In this document: positions 1 through 8,394 of the stretch, in pieces
How positions within the stretch are numbered: position 1 is the stretch's first letter
How the letters are laid out: each line of letters begins with the position of its first letter
Source: Prochlorococcus sp. AG-388-F11
Lineage (GTDB): Bacteria; Cyanobacteriota; Cyanobacteriia; PCC-6307; Cyanobiaceae
Direction: 5' to 3'
Length of the DNA stretch: 37,231 nt
Assembly (NCBI GenBank): GCA_003279845.1
Contig: QCGP01000013.1
Coordinates: 1 to 37,231, forward strand
Program-made: the position numbers and the translations under genes
The notes under the pieces: generated by a model
Told to the model about the DNA's origin: nothing
Seen by the model: the letters and a program-made list of their open reading frames with translations, nothing else
Databases searched by the model: none

Positions 1-173
1 AATAGACTTAGAAGTTGATTCTGATAATTAATAAGACTTTAAATTAAGTTAAATATTGCTAGACAGGCTTGAGTATTCAAATAGGATGTTTTTTAGAATA
101 ATTTGGTTATTTTTTTAATTAAATATAAAGGGTCTTTATTTTTAATATTTTAATTTGAATTATAAGAAGGTTG

Positions 174-653
174 TTATGAATCTAAAGCTACTTCGATAGC
201 TGCTATTAAGTTTTCGTCAAATGGTTTAACACTTGGCTTGAATCTTGCAATTACTTTACTATCTTTCCCTATCAGAAACTTCTCGAAATTCCATTCAACA
301 TCTCCTTCTGGTTCAACTTTGTTAAGGGTTTTGTATGGTTCTGTGGTGTTGCCTTTGGCATGAACTTTTTCATAGATTTCAAACTTAACTCCATATTTTG
401 TTGTGCAAAAATCTTTTATTTCTGAAAGAGAGTCGGGTTCTTGCTTTCCGAAATCATTACAAGGGAATGCAAGTATTCTTAGGCCTTTGCTTGAATATAA
501 ATCATGTAGCTTTTGAAGATCCTCATACTGAGCAGTATTTCCGCAATAACTAGCTACATTAACAACTAAAATTACTTCCCCCGAATATTGACCTAGTTTT
601 ATGGATGATCCGTCTGCGGAAAGAACAGTAGTATTTTGAACGTCAACTTGCAT
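174..653 (-). CDS. Glutathione peroxidase family (thioredoxin-type) peroxidase
   Basis: A 159-residue peroxidase that reduces hydroperoxides, probably in the cytoplasm. The peroxidatic cysteine is C37 in NVASYCGNT, where animal enzymes carry selenocysteine. The rest of the catalytic tetrad is visible as Q71 (FGKQEP) and W121-N122 (EWNF). C65 (FPCN) and C83 (DFCTTKYG) are also present; in yeast and plant GPx-like enzymes the cysteine equivalent to C83 resolves the sulfenic acid, and such enzymes use thioredoxin rather than glutathione. The length is normal for a single-domain GPx and the ATG start fits the family N-terminus. It diverges from the gene starting at 799, with a 145-nt A+T-rich promoter region between them. 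Family assignment is secure; the reductant is inferred. Confidence 0.93.
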   Translation of the reverse strand: MQVDVQNTTVLSADGSSIKLGQYSGEVILVVNVASYCGNTAQYEDLQKLHDLYSSKGLRILAFPCNDFGKQEPDSLSEIKDFCTTKYGVKFEIYEKVHAKGNTTEPYKTLNKVEPEGDVEWNFEKFLIGKDSKVIARFKPSVKPFDENLIAAIEVALDS

Positions 654-798
654 GTCTAAAAAAAATCACCCTTTGAAGATAGCATTGTATTGACCTTATT
701 GTGTTTAATTTATATGGTGGTTTTGGTTATTTCTTTTATAAGTTTTAATTTTTCATTTATTTAACCCTTTATAATTAATATTATTAATCAGTTTAAAT

Positions 799-1041
799 TT
801 GGACCCTTTAGACCCACTTACTGAAATTATTAATTCCGGTCAAGGTTTTTCACCTGCAATTGCTATAGAAAGAATAATTTGGGCAATGATTGGAATCTTT
901 TTTTTAGGAGCAATTTCAAGATCAATAACTAATAGCATGCGAAGTCAAAATTGGTTTGGTAGAAATTTTTTATTTAGTTATTCTAAAGATAAAAAAATTA
1001 CAGATGATACATCTTCACAACCTTCTGGTGATGATGAATAA
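799..1041 (+). CDS. Small membrane protein upstream of purT, unknown function
   Basis: An 80-residue protein starting at TTG (799-801). It has one hydrophobic helix (about residues 22-40, ERIIWAMIGIFFLGAIS) followed by a basic segment and an acidic serine-rich tail ending DDTSSQPSGDDE. I do not recognise a named family. It ends 11 nt before the purT ATG, so the two are probably co-transcribed, but nothing in the sequence ties it to purine synthesis. The start is uncertain because no ATG lies upstream in frame. Confidence 0.7.
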   Translation: MDPLDPLTEIINSGQGFSPAIAIERIIWAMIGIFFLGAISRSITNSMRSQNWFGRNFLFSYSKDKKITDDTSSQPSGDDE

Positions 1042-1052
1042 GTTTTACATAT

Positions 1053-2228
1053 ATGAATGAATCAATTTTTTCTAAAAAGAGAATTTTATTGCTTGGTAGT
1101 GGCGAGCTTGGAAAAGAATTAGTAATAGAGTCCAAAAGATTAGGATTAGAAGTTATTGCAATTGATCGATATGAAAATGCACCTGCAATGCAAGTTGCTG
1201 ATTATTCAAGAGTAATTGATATGGGAGATAAAAATATTTTAAAAAATGTTATAAAAGAATTTAAGCCTGACTATGTTGTCCCAGAAATAGAGGCACTTTC
1301 AATTGAAGCCCTAAAAGAACTCGAGGATGAAGGATTCAATATTGTTCCCAACGCCAGAACTGTAGAAATTACAATGAATAGAGATAAAATTAGAGACTTA
1401 GCTTCTAAAGATTTAAAAATTAAAACTGCAAAGTTTGATTATATTTTTGAATTTGATGAATTAGAAAAAAAAGTAGATGAAATTGGATTTCCACTTTTAC
1501 TTAAGCCTTTAATGAGCTCTTCAGGAAAAGGACAGAGTTTGGTTGAAACAAAAAATGATTTACAAAATGCTTGGAAACAGGCACAAGCAAATTCAAGAGG
1601 AAAGGTTAAAGGTGTAATTATTGAAGAATTTATTAATTTTGATTTTGAGTTTACTCTTTTAACTGTAAGAAAAGAAAATGGTGAAAATATTTTTTGTTTA
1701 CCAATTGGACATCTTCAATCTAATGGAGACTATCAATGTAGTTGGCAACCTATAGATATCAACGAGTCCTTAATTATTGAAGCTAAGAAAATGACAAGTA
1801 GAATATTAAATAACCTAAATGGAGCTGGATTATACGGAGTAGAGTTTTTTATAAAAGGAAGTGAGGTTATATTTTCAGAATTATCTCCAAGACCACACGA
1901 TACTGGCATGGTTACTTTAGTTAGTCAAAATATTAATGAATTTGAATTACATTTAAGGGCTTTTTTAAATTTACCAATACCGCATATAGATCTAATAGAG
2001 CCCTCTGCAACCAGAGTTATACTTTCTAACCAAGAGTATCTAAATCCTATTTATGAGGGTCTTAAAGAAGCATTAGAATTCGAAAAGACTAAAGTGCTCA
2101 TATTTGGCAAACCAGTTTCCAGAAAAGGCAGAAGAATGGGTGTTGTTCTCTCATCAAATTCTGACATTAATTTGGCTAGAAAAAATGCAGATGAAGCTGC
2201 GCGTAAAATAAAAGTAAGTACTACATAA
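1053..2228 (+). CDS. purT: Formate-dependent GAR transformylase (PurT)
   Basis: A 391-residue ATP-grasp ligase that makes formyl-GAR from GAR, formate and ATP, the folate-independent route for the third step of purine synthesis. The N-terminal nucleotide-binding fold starts RILLLGSGELGKEL. The ATP-grasp core includes PLLLKPLMSSSGKGQS near residues 146-161 and IIEEFINFDFEFTLL near 190-204. The metal and substrate site is the typical FSELSPRPHDTGMVTL near 272-287. Length matches the family (about 390). The ATG at 1053 lies 11 nt after the preceding gene. PurK is the main paralogue, but the PRPHDTGMVTL motif and length favour PurT. Confidence 0.96.
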   Translation: MNESIFSKKRILLLGSGELGKELVIESKRLGLEVIAIDRYENAPAMQVADYSRVIDMGDKNILKNVIKEFKPDYVVPEIEALSIEALKELEDEGFNIVPNARTVEITMNRDKIRDLASKDLKIKTAKFDYIFEFDELEKKVDEIGFPLLLKPLMSSSGKGQSLVETKNDLQNAWKQAQANSRGKVKGVIIEEFINFDFEFTLLTVRKENGENIFCLPIGHLQSNGDYQCSWQPIDINESLIIEAKKMTSRILNNLNGAGLYGVEFFIKGSEVIFSELSPRPHDTGMVTLVSQNINEFELHLRAFLNLPIPHIDLIEPSATRVILSNQEYLNPIYEGLKEALEFEKTKVLIFGKPVSRKGRRMGVVLSSNSDINLARKNADEAARKIKVSTT

Positions 2229-2321
2229 ATATTAAATAAAAATAACGAAAAAAATACTTATTTCCTTTGTTTTTGTTCTATATCTCTCTGGGTATTATTT
2301 GTGTATGTTCTTTATTTCATA

Positions 2322-2522
2322 ATGATAGAAAATTATAAAGGTTGGGATATAACTTTAAATTGGGATAATAAAGATTATCTCAAGAGGGATACTACTAAAA
2401 GTAATTTTTTTAATCAAAAGGAAAAATGGATTGGTGTTCACTTAAATGGTGAAAAAATCTATGGTTCTTCTCTAAAAGAAATTAGGCATATTATTGATTA
2501 TCCTAGTTTGCATGCAAAGTAG
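2322..2522 (+). CDS. Small hypothetical protein
   Basis: A 66-residue soluble protein beginning MIENYKGWDITLNW. An in-frame GTG at 2301 would add seven residues, but the ATG at 2322 gives a more natural N-terminus. It is rich in Trp, Lys and Asn and has no membrane segment. The end (KWIGVHLNGEKIYGSSLKEIRHIID) reads like a small beta-sheet plus helix domain. No family recognised. It lies alone between purT and a reverse-strand small membrane protein. Confidence 0.6.
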   Translation: MIENYKGWDITLNWDNKDYLKRDTTKSNFFNQKEKWIGVHLNGEKIYGSSLKEIRHIIDYPSLHAK

Positions 2523-2536
2523 GTTAAAAGATTTTT

Positions 2537-2698
2537 TTAATTATCCTGATTATTTTCATTATCTTCAATTAATTCATTAGCAAGTTTTCTTAAATCTCCC
2601 TTAATCGAGACCCATGTAAAGGCGATTATAAAAATTGAAGCAGATATTGCAACAGTGATTTTTTCGACAGGGGACATTCCAAGTGCAATGGCAAACAT
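2537..2698 (-). CDS. Tiny single-helix membrane protein
   Basis: A 53-residue reading frame from an ATG at 2698 to a TAA at 2537-2539. It reads MFAIALGMSPVEKITVAISA, then SIFIIAFTWVSIKGDLRKLA, and ends in an acidic Asn-rich tail (ELIEDNENNQDN). One clear transmembrane helix spans about residues 12-32, followed by a basic then acidic tail. This regular hydrophobic/charged organisation in an A+T-rich genome suggests a real gene. No family recognised; many accessory subunits of cyanobacterial photosynthetic and NDH complexes have this architecture, but that is only analogy. Confidence 0.6.
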   Translation of the reverse strand: MFAIALGMSPVEKITVAISASIFIIAFTWVSIKGDLRKLANELIEDNENNQDN

Positions 2699-2874
2699 TT
2701 CAAACCAAATACTAATTTTTCATTATATAGAATTTTTTTTGATAGTTAGAATCAAATTTTTTTTTGCAATGATATTTAATTATTTAAAATATTAAAATAA
2801 AATTTTAATTTAAATTTAAATTCCTTATTTTATTTATTGTTTCTGATTTCAATTTTATTCAGTAAGATTAAATT

Positions 2875-3096
2875 ATGGAAAAAAAAAAGTGTCCCCAATG
2901 TAAAAATTTAATTTCAAAAACTTCTCCAACATGTTTATATTGTGGCAGACCTAATAAATTTATAACTAAGGAATACATCAATAAAAAGTGGAATGAAGAT
3001 AATAATGAAAATGTATTTGATTATATTTTAATTAATAAGTATCTTATATTTATTTCATTATTAATATTTACAATTGTTATTATTAAATTAGTTTAA
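2875..3096 (+). CDS. Zinc-ribbon membrane-anchored small protein
   Basis: A 73-residue protein with an N-terminal zinc ribbon: C6-x2-C9 (KCPQCK) and C20-x2-C23 (TCLYCGRP). After a polar linker a C-terminal hydrophobic helix (about 52-72, YLIFISLLIFTIVIIKL) should anchor it in a membrane with the ribbon in the cytoplasm. The architecture is common to short bacterial zinc-ribbon proteins of unknown role. It starts at an ATG directly followed by a lysine run and converges on pepN with a 13-nt gap. Confidence 0.75.
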   Translation: MEKKKCPQCKNLISKTSPTCLYCGRPNKFITKEYINKKWNEDNNENVFDYILINKYLIFISLLIFTIVIIKLV

Positions 3097-3109
3097 TATT
3101 ATCAATAAA

Positions 3110-5716
3110 TCACTCTATTATTGCATCTAATACTTCTTTAGTATTTGTTGATAATTTATTTTTTTTAATCTGTTTTATTGTTTCTATCATATTACTTTTG
3201 TAAGGGTCTGAATAATAATTGTATCTACTAAATATTTTCACAAAACGTGAAATTACTATTGGATTTAATTTATCAAAGTCAATTATCTTTTTTGCAATAT
3301 ATTTATAACCAGAACCATCTATTGCATGAAAAGTACTATTTCTTGTTACGAAAGTATTTAATATGGCTCTTAAAGTGTTTGGTGATTTTGAATCATAAAA
3401 CTTATTTTCAAATAATTTTTCTATACCGCCAGTTTTATCATCAGTTTCTATAGATGCATTGAATGCAAACCAACTATCTAATACAACACTATTATTTTTC
3501 CATTTATTGAAGAAAATATTTGAAATAATCTGTCTCTCAGGACAATTAATCCTACTGAAGGAATTCAATGCAGCTTTTGCTAGTGTCATCGAATTACTGT
3601 CGACATAATTTATTATTTTGCTTTTAATTTTCTCATCATCGCTGTGTAAAATTAGTTTCCAAATAGTTTCGATTAGTTTTCTTTCGTTTTTACCTTCTGG
3701 CCAAACTTTATTTAGATTTTTTTCTATTTCTTGGAGCTTAAAAATTAATTCTTTTTTTAATTTGGTACCGAATAAATAATTTAATTCGTCAATAGTTTTA
3801 TATATTTTTAAAGGGTCAATATTTTCAATCTCTGTTTCAATTTCAGCAAATGTTGGAATACTTAGTAATTCTGATAAAAGAGATAAATTAATATCTTTAT
3901 TTTTTATAAATGAAATTAAGGTACTTATTAATTTCTTTTCAACTTTATGATCAGGTTTTTCATCTAATCTGGATAAAATGATTTTTTTATAAAGTACTTT
4001 TACACTATTTGATAGTGTGAAAAAATCTTTTTCATATTTTAAGATTAAAAATTTTTCATCCAAGGTAGTGTCTGATTCCCACTCAACTGGTGAAGAGAAT
4101 TCGCGAAAATAAGTTACTAAAGGGATTTGGAGATGAGATCTTACATTCCTAAAAATAAATTCTTGTGTTTTTGTTTTTAAAACAACTGTTTTTTGTATTA
4201 TTCTATTTTCACCGCAAAATATAGCCAGATTTATAGGAATTATTAGAGGTAAATCATTATATGGGTTCTTCTTTATTGGATTACTTTGAGAGGCTTGAAT
4301 TGTAAGTTTTTTGTCTGATTGATCCCAAAGTCTCTTGAATTTAACTTTTGGTGTGCCATTTTGCTTGTACCAGACTCTAAAGTCTTTAGGATCGATTTCC
4401 TTATTTTGCTCTAAAATTTTATCGACAAATTGGTCTATTGTTGCTGCCTTGCCATCATATGTTGAGATGTAATTACTAAATCCTTTATAGAAATTTTCAT
4501 CTTTTACAAGCTTGTTAAGCATTCTAATTATTTCTGATCCTTTCTCATATATTGTGGTCGTATAGAAATTGTCTATTTCTTGATATTTTTCTGGCATTAC
4601 AGGATGTGATGTTGGACCAGAATCTTCTCTAAATTGATTTTTTCTGAGAAATTTTGCATCCTCAAGTCTTTTTATTTGATGATTATGAAGGTCTGCAGTG
4701 AATTGTTGATCTCTAAATACTGTTAAACCCTCTTTTAGAGATAATTGAAACCAATCCCTACAAGTCACTCTATTACCGGTCCAATTATGGAAGTATTCAT
4801 GGGCGATCACACCCTCTATTCTTTCTAATTCCTCATCAGTCGTTGTCTCAGAATTAGCTAGTATTAGTTTTGAGTTGAAAATATTGAGACTTTTATTTTC
4901 CATTGCTCCCATATTAAAGTGCCTGACTGCAACTATATTGAACAATGACAAATCATATTCAAGGTTATATTTATTCTCATCCCATCTCATTGATTTCTTT
5001 AAGGAACTTATTGCATGATGAACATATTTTTCATCGCCATACTCAACATAAATATTTATTTTTACTTTTTTATTTGATTTTGTTATGAAATTGTCTTTTA
5101 CACAATTTAGTTTCCCTGCTACCAATGCAAATAGATATGAGGGTTTCGGATATGGGTCTTCCCAAATTACTTCATGTCGATTATTTGTAAGATTATTTTC
5201 TTTTACAACGTTACCATTTGAAAGTAAGACAGGATAATCATTCTTGTCTGCCTCAATTCTCACGGTGTATTTACTTAAAATATCAGGCCTATCAGAGTGA
5301 AAACTTATCCTTCTAAATCCCTCTGCCTCACATTGCGTTGTTATGATTCCATTGCTTTCATACATTCCTAAAAGGGATGTATTTTCCTTCGGTTTAATTA
5401 TCCCTTCTATTTTTAATAAAAAATTATCTTTAATTATATTTTTAATTTTTAAGTTATTTTTTTGTTGTTTGTAGTATTCCTCTTCTATTAGTGTGTCATC
5501 TATAAATATTTTTTTTATGAATATATCCGTACCATCAAGAATAAGATTTCTGGTATTCTTATTTTTTTTTACCAATTTTAGTCTCGTCGTTACATTAACA
5601 GTATTTTTATTAATTACGAAGTCCAAAAAAATTTCTGGAATTTCATAATCAAAAACTTTGTAATCTTCAAGTTTTACATATCTTGAAATACTCTTTTGGT
5701 TTTTTGGATTGTTCAT
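3110..5716 (-). CDS. pepN: Aminopeptidase N (M1 family)
   Basis: An 868-residue zinc metallopeptidase that removes N-terminal residues from peptides in the cytoplasm. The M1 exopeptidase motif GAMEN is at 270-274, and the zinc site HEYFH is at 306-310 with the third ligand E329 in LKEG. N-terminal beta domain, catalytic domain, FRVWYKQNGTPKV-type beta domain and a helical C-terminal domain follow the E. coli PepN order, and length is close to that enzyme (about 870). The ATG at 5716 starts MNNPKNQKS. It lies 50 nt downstream of the small secreted-protein gene and could be read with it. Confidence 0.96.
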   Translation of the reverse strand: MNNPKNQKSISRYVKLEDYKVFDYEIPEIFLDFVINKNTVNVTTRLKLVKKNKNTRNLILDGTDIFIKKIFIDDTLIEEEYYKQQKNNLKIKNIIKDNFLLKIEGIIKPKENTSLLGMYESNGIITTQCEAEGFRRISFHSDRPDILSKYTVRIEADKNDYPVLLSNGNVVKENNLTNNRHEVIWEDPYPKPSYLFALVAGKLNCVKDNFITKSNKKVKINIYVEYGDEKYVHHAISSLKKSMRWDENKYNLEYDLSLFNIVAVRHFNMGAMENKSLNIFNSKLILANSETTTDEELERIEGVIAHEYFHNWTGNRVTCRDWFQLSLKEGLTVFRDQQFTADLHNHQIKRLEDAKFLRKNQFREDSGPTSHPVMPEKYQEIDNFYTTTIYEKGSEIIRMLNKLVKDENFYKGFSNYISTYDGKAATIDQFVDKILEQNKEIDPKDFRVWYKQNGTPKVKFKRLWDQSDKKLTIQASQSNPIKKNPYNDLPLIIPINLAIFCGENRIIQKTVVLKTKTQEFIFRNVRSHLQIPLVTYFREFSSPVEWESDTTLDEKFLILKYEKDFFTLSNSVKVLYKKIILSRLDEKPDHKVEKKLISTLISFIKNKDINLSLLSELLSIPTFAEIETEIENIDPLKIYKTIDELNYLFGTKLKKELIFKLQEIEKNLNKVWPEGKNERKLIETIWKLILHSDDEKIKSKIINYVDSNSMTLAKAALNSFSRINCPERQIISNIFFNKWKNNSVVLDSWFAFNASIETDDKTGGIEKLFENKFYDSKSPNTLRAILNTFVTRNSTFHAIDGSGYKYIAKKIIDFDKLNPIVISRFVKIFSRYNYYSDPYKSNMIETIKQIKKNKLSTNTKEVLDAIIE

Positions 5717-5766
5717 CTTTAAAAAGAAGTTCAGAAGTTAAATAATCTAGGATACTTATTTTGAAA

Positions 5767-6132
5767 TTATAAGTTTGGGCTTTTATCTTCTATTTCACAA
5801 AAATGTGATTTAATCTCCCCTGAAGGTAGTAGTTCGTATAAAGAAGGATTATTAATATCAGGCGATCCGTCCTTATTAAATTCGTACCTCCAGTCCCATT
5901 TTTTATCTGTAAAGGAAATATAGTCTTTTCTTAGAGAGTATGGAAGCATTAGCTTTGTTTTATTCCAATCAATATTTATAAATGCTCCTGGCTTTAACTC
6001 TGATATCTTTTCTACTATGGAAAAGTCTCCATTAATATTATTTCTCATCACAAGATTAAGCTTTGAATTCTCACAGACATAGCTACTATTTAAAGCTAAT
6101 AAAAGTATTGAGGTAATAAAAAATGAATTAAT
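5767..6132 (-). CDS. Small secreted protein, probable ATT start
   Basis: No function recognised. The conventional start (GTG at 6051) gives 94 residues, but the frame continues upstream to a TAA near 6173 and encodes an obvious signal-peptide core, NSFFITSILLLALNSSYVC. No ATG, GTG or TTG exists in that extension. An ATT at 6130-6132 lies 8 nt after a strong Shine-Dalgarno AAGGAG (ending at 6141), giving a 121-residue exported protein. Two cysteines, C20 near the mature N-terminus and one in SHFCEIED near the end, could form a disulfide. The body is Trp/Tyr-rich (WDWRYEF). AUU initiation is known for infC but rare, so the start is an inference. Confidence 0.6.
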   Translation of the reverse strand: MNSFFITSILLLALNSSYVCENSKLNLVMRNNINGDFSIVEKISELKPGAFINIDWNKTKLMLPYSLRKDYISFTDKKWDWRYEFNKDGSPDINNPSLYELLPSGEIKSHFCEIEDKSPNL

Positions 6133-6140
6133 TTTGTGAA

Positions 6141-6146
6141 CTCCTT
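6141..6146 (-). promoter_or_regulatory. Shine-Dalgarno supporting an ATT start
   Basis: AAGGAG on the minus strand, followed by an 8-nt spacer and ATT at 6132-6130. Most genes in this window lack such a strong site, so its placement directly before the signal-peptide sequence decides the likely start of the gene at 5767-6132. Confidence 0.55.
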
Positions 6147-6201
6147 TTAAAGTAGATTTACTTTCAAGCTGAATGACTTAATAAAAGATCTTTTGGATAA
6201 T

Positions 6202-6918
6202 TTAAATCATTATAGATTGCATACTCTTTAGATCTACAAGATTACAATTTAATTTCTCTTCATAATCCTGAACTGAAATAAAATTATTTAAAAAACCTGA
6301 ATATTTTGCATCTCCGCCTACGGTACTTGAAAGTATATATTTTGGATTGAATTTGTTAATCAATTTAGGTATTACATCAGCACCTTTAACAAAAGAACCT
6401 ACTAAGGGTAATTCTAAATTTTTTGTAGGAGTAATGACTGCATCAAGATTTTGTTTATTTAAATTTTCATCAAGATATCCATGGGGCTCTATATAAAAAC
6501 TATTATCTTGATCGTCCTTAACAATATATCCGTTCTCTATTTGTGGTACCGGAGCCCCAGCAGTGGCTTCAAAAGTTAAATTAAATTGATTAATCTTTTC
6601 AGCTGGTTTAAGCATTTTTATAGAACTAAAACCAATTTTTCCTAACGTTTCAGTAGCACTTTTAGGGCAAATTATAGGAATATCCTTTCTGAACATTTCT
6701 AATGTTGGAACGTGACAATGATCAGGTAATCCTTGAGTTAATAAAATAATATCTATTTTTTTATCTATTAGTATTTCTTCTTCTAATGATCCTTTAAAAA
6801 ACCACTCGCCTGGTGGAAATATTAAATCTCCTTTGAGCCAAGGATCAATAATTAAATTGGTTTTTTGAAATTTTATAAGCCAACCATTTGAACCAAGGTA
6901 AGTCGCTTCAAAAGTCAT
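6202..6918 (-). CDS. Metallo-beta-lactamase-fold protein with altered metal motif
   Basis: About 238 residues, starting at the ATG at 6918 (a TTG at 6924 is also in frame). The N-terminus GSNGWLIKFQ...LIIDPWL and later strands resemble the UlaG-like branch of the metallo-beta-lactamase fold. The canonical HxHxDH is replaced by QGLPDH (residues 64-69, numbering from the TTG) in LLTQGLPDHCHVPTL, so two metal-binding histidines are missing while Asp and the last His remain. Cyanobacterial and plant homologues may share this variant, so it may be a clade trait rather than decay. Substrate unknown; hydrolase activity should not be assumed. Confidence 0.75.
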   Translation of the reverse strand: MTFEATYLGSNGWLIKFQKTNLIIDPWLKGDLIFPPGEWFFKGSLEEEILIDKKIDIILLTQGLPDHCHVPTLEMFRKDIPIICPKSATETLGKIGFSSIKMLKPAEKINQFNLTFEATAGAPVPQIENGYIVKDDQDNSFYIEPHGYLDENLNKQNLDAVITPTKNLELPLVGSFVKGADVIPKLINKFNPKYILSSTVGGDAKYSGFLNNFISVQDYEEKLNCNLVDLKSMQSIMI

Positions 6919-6984
6919 TATCAATTCATAGTTTTATTAGACTATAAAGTAATTTTGGCTTTATCGAGAAATTACTAATATAGA

Positions 6985-7287
6985 TTAGTTTGCTTCATTT
7001 AAGATTTGAAATGACTTTCTTTTTAGATTAAATATTAAAACTTGATTATCTTTATAACTAATCTCAAAGTTTTCTTTTTCTAGCATTTTTATTGGTATTA
7101 GAGCTAATCCTCCTGTTCCTGAAAATATGATTGGCATGGTGCTATTTTTAGTCCCATTCATTTTTTGTAAGTCAATAGCTTGAGAAACTATTTTTCTGGC
7201 TTTATCAAATCCGTATTCTTCTATTAATTCAGGCCATAAAAAGTTAACTGATTCATATTTCGAAAACTCAATTTGTACTGTTTTCAT
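6985..7287 (-). CDS. Conserved hypothetical protein (100 aa)
   Basis: A 100-residue soluble protein starting MKTVQIEFSKYESVNF. No domain recognised. Features are an N-terminal strand, a helix with FDKARKIVSQAIDLQK, a Gly-rich stretch (FSGTGGLALIPIKML) and a basic C-terminus (LKRKSFQIL). It belongs to a same-strand series of small genes (8006 to 6202) with short gaps (45 nt upstream, 66 nt downstream), which may form one transcript. Confidence 0.65.
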   Translation of the reverse strand: MKTVQIEFSKYESVNFLWPELIEEYGFDKARKIVSQAIDLQKMNGTKNSTMPIIFSGTGGLALIPIKMLEKENFEISYKDNQVLIFNLKRKSFQILNEAN

Positions 7288-7332
7288 TAAAAAATAATAG
7301 ATATACAGTGATTAACTAATTACGATATTTAC

Positions 7333-7518
7333 TTAATTACTATTTTTAAACCTATCCATGACTAGTTGCAACATATCTACTACATCACCATCAGTTAAAT
7401 TTAAATCCTTCTTTAAATCATTGCAAGTTAAATTCATTTCAAGTGCCGCTTCAGCCATATGATTAACTTTTTGGTTGTCACCGCCCAATGAAATAAAAGG
7501 ATTGAAGTTTTCTATCAT
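7333..7518 (-). CDS. Small helical hypothetical protein (61 aa)
   Basis: A 61-residue protein, MIENFNPFISLGGDNQ..., whose second half (CNDLKKDLNLTDGDVVDMLQLVMDRFKN) reads like a helix-turn-helix or DnaA-like helical bundle. It is too short to name. No membrane segment. It sits between the DCC-family gene and the 100-residue gene on the same strand. Confidence 0.6.
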   Translation of the reverse strand: MIENFNPFISLGGDNQKVNHMAEAALEMNLTCNDLKKDLNLTDGDVVDMLQLVMDRFKNSN

Positions 7519-7625
7519 TTAATACTTGTTGATACCATTTAGTTCTAGCTAAGAAATAATTAATTATCATTTATTGATACAGAAGCTTATAAATATGTTA
7601 TTTAATATTTAGAAAGTTTTTATTT

Positions 7626-8006
7626 TTAAACTATAGATATTGATATACCTTTTGATATCAATGCGAATCTTCTGGCTCTCACTAGTAAAGGAAATATCAA
7701 ATTTGTTCGTTTATTTGATTTAAACACTCTAGAAAGTAACAAAAGTAAACTACTTGAGGGATTATTTATCTGTTTGCAAATAGTATTAATTGCATCTGCC
7801 CCATGAAAGATATCTTCATCTTTAAGGAGAATAGCTCCTTTATCTAGGTCATAACCTTTCTCTAGGAGGGATTTAATTAGAGTTAAATTTTTACGACCAT
7901 CAAGAATTTTAATATTATTTATCCTGCTTTTGATCTCAAGGAGCTCAGCAAAATGATTGCAAAATGGGCATTCTCCATCATAAATAAAGGTATAGTTGGC
8001 AGTCAT
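7626..8006 (-). CDS. DCC-family thiol-disulfide oxidoreductase (DUF393)
   Basis: A 126-residue protein with the defining DCC start YDGECPFCNHF; D10 and the redox pair C13-C16 are present in a thioredoxin-like context. The middle has ILLKDEDIFHGADAINTICKQ and the end is basic and hydrophobic, as usual for the family. Members are predicted disulfide oxidoreductases but substrates are mostly unknown. The length is typical. Upstream lies a 200-nt spacer shared with the divergent small membrane-protein gene at 8207. Confidence 0.88.
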   Translation of the reverse strand: MTANYTFIYDGECPFCNHFAELLEIKSRINNIKILDGRKNLTLIKSLLEKGYDLDKGAILLKDEDIFHGADAINTICKQINNPSSSLLLLLSRVFKSNKRTNLIFPLLVRARRFALISKGISISIV

Positions 8007-8206
8007 TAGAAAAAAACAGTTTTGATGGTCTTAAAGTGCGCCAGGTAAATAATACCCCGATAATAGAACAAATAATAAAAATTTTGTGGATTTCTAAAAT
8101 AAGGGGATAGCTAAAAGATTCTAATAATTACGAAGAAATGTCTCAATATAGGTATATTTTTCATAAAAATCTGTATGCTAACTCGAAGATATTATGTTTT
8201 AAAATC

Positions 8207-8344
8207 ATGAATTTATTAGCTTCTTTTGCTTTAGGTGGTTTCAATCCTTGGGCAGCAGGCTTTGGAATTGGTTCTTTAGTCCTTTTTGGTCTTGTTGGTC
8301 TTGTCGCTGGTCCAAACCTAAAGAATTTTGATCCTGATGCCTAA
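8207..8344 (+). CDS. Tiny hydrophobic membrane protein (45 aa)
   Basis: Starting at the ATG at 8207 the product is 45 residues, opening MNLLASFALGGFNPWAAGFG with one transmembrane helix (about 18-35) and ending NLKNFDPDA. An in-frame ATG at 8138 would add 23 polar residues that do not fit the compact design. The FNPWAAGFGIGS stretch and the polar tail resemble small accessory subunits of thylakoid complexes, but I cannot assign it to a named Psb, Psa, Pet or Ndh subunit. A strong terminator follows at 8369-8394. Confidence 0.7.
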   Translation: MNLLASFALGGFNPWAAGFGIGSLVLFGLVGLVAGPNLKNFDPDA

Positions 8345-8368
8345 ATCATCATACTTAATATAGATTTT

Positions 8369-8394
8369 AAAAGACTCATTTGAGTCTTTTTTTT
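8369..8394 (+). terminator. Rho-independent terminator
   Basis: Inverted repeat AAAAGACTC / GAGTCTTTT with a 4-nt loop (ATTT) followed by an uninterrupted T run to 8394. It terminates the 45-residue membrane-protein gene. The next gene's first ATG is the very next base (8395). Confidence 0.85.

Noticed and set aside
2..31. Forward frame ending IDLEVDSDN and TAA at the left edge
   Set aside because: It could be the 3' end of an upstream gene, but nine codons are too few to support a call.
3247..3453. 68-codon forward frame
   Set aside because: Lies wholly inside pepN on the opposite strand with no recognisable protein character.
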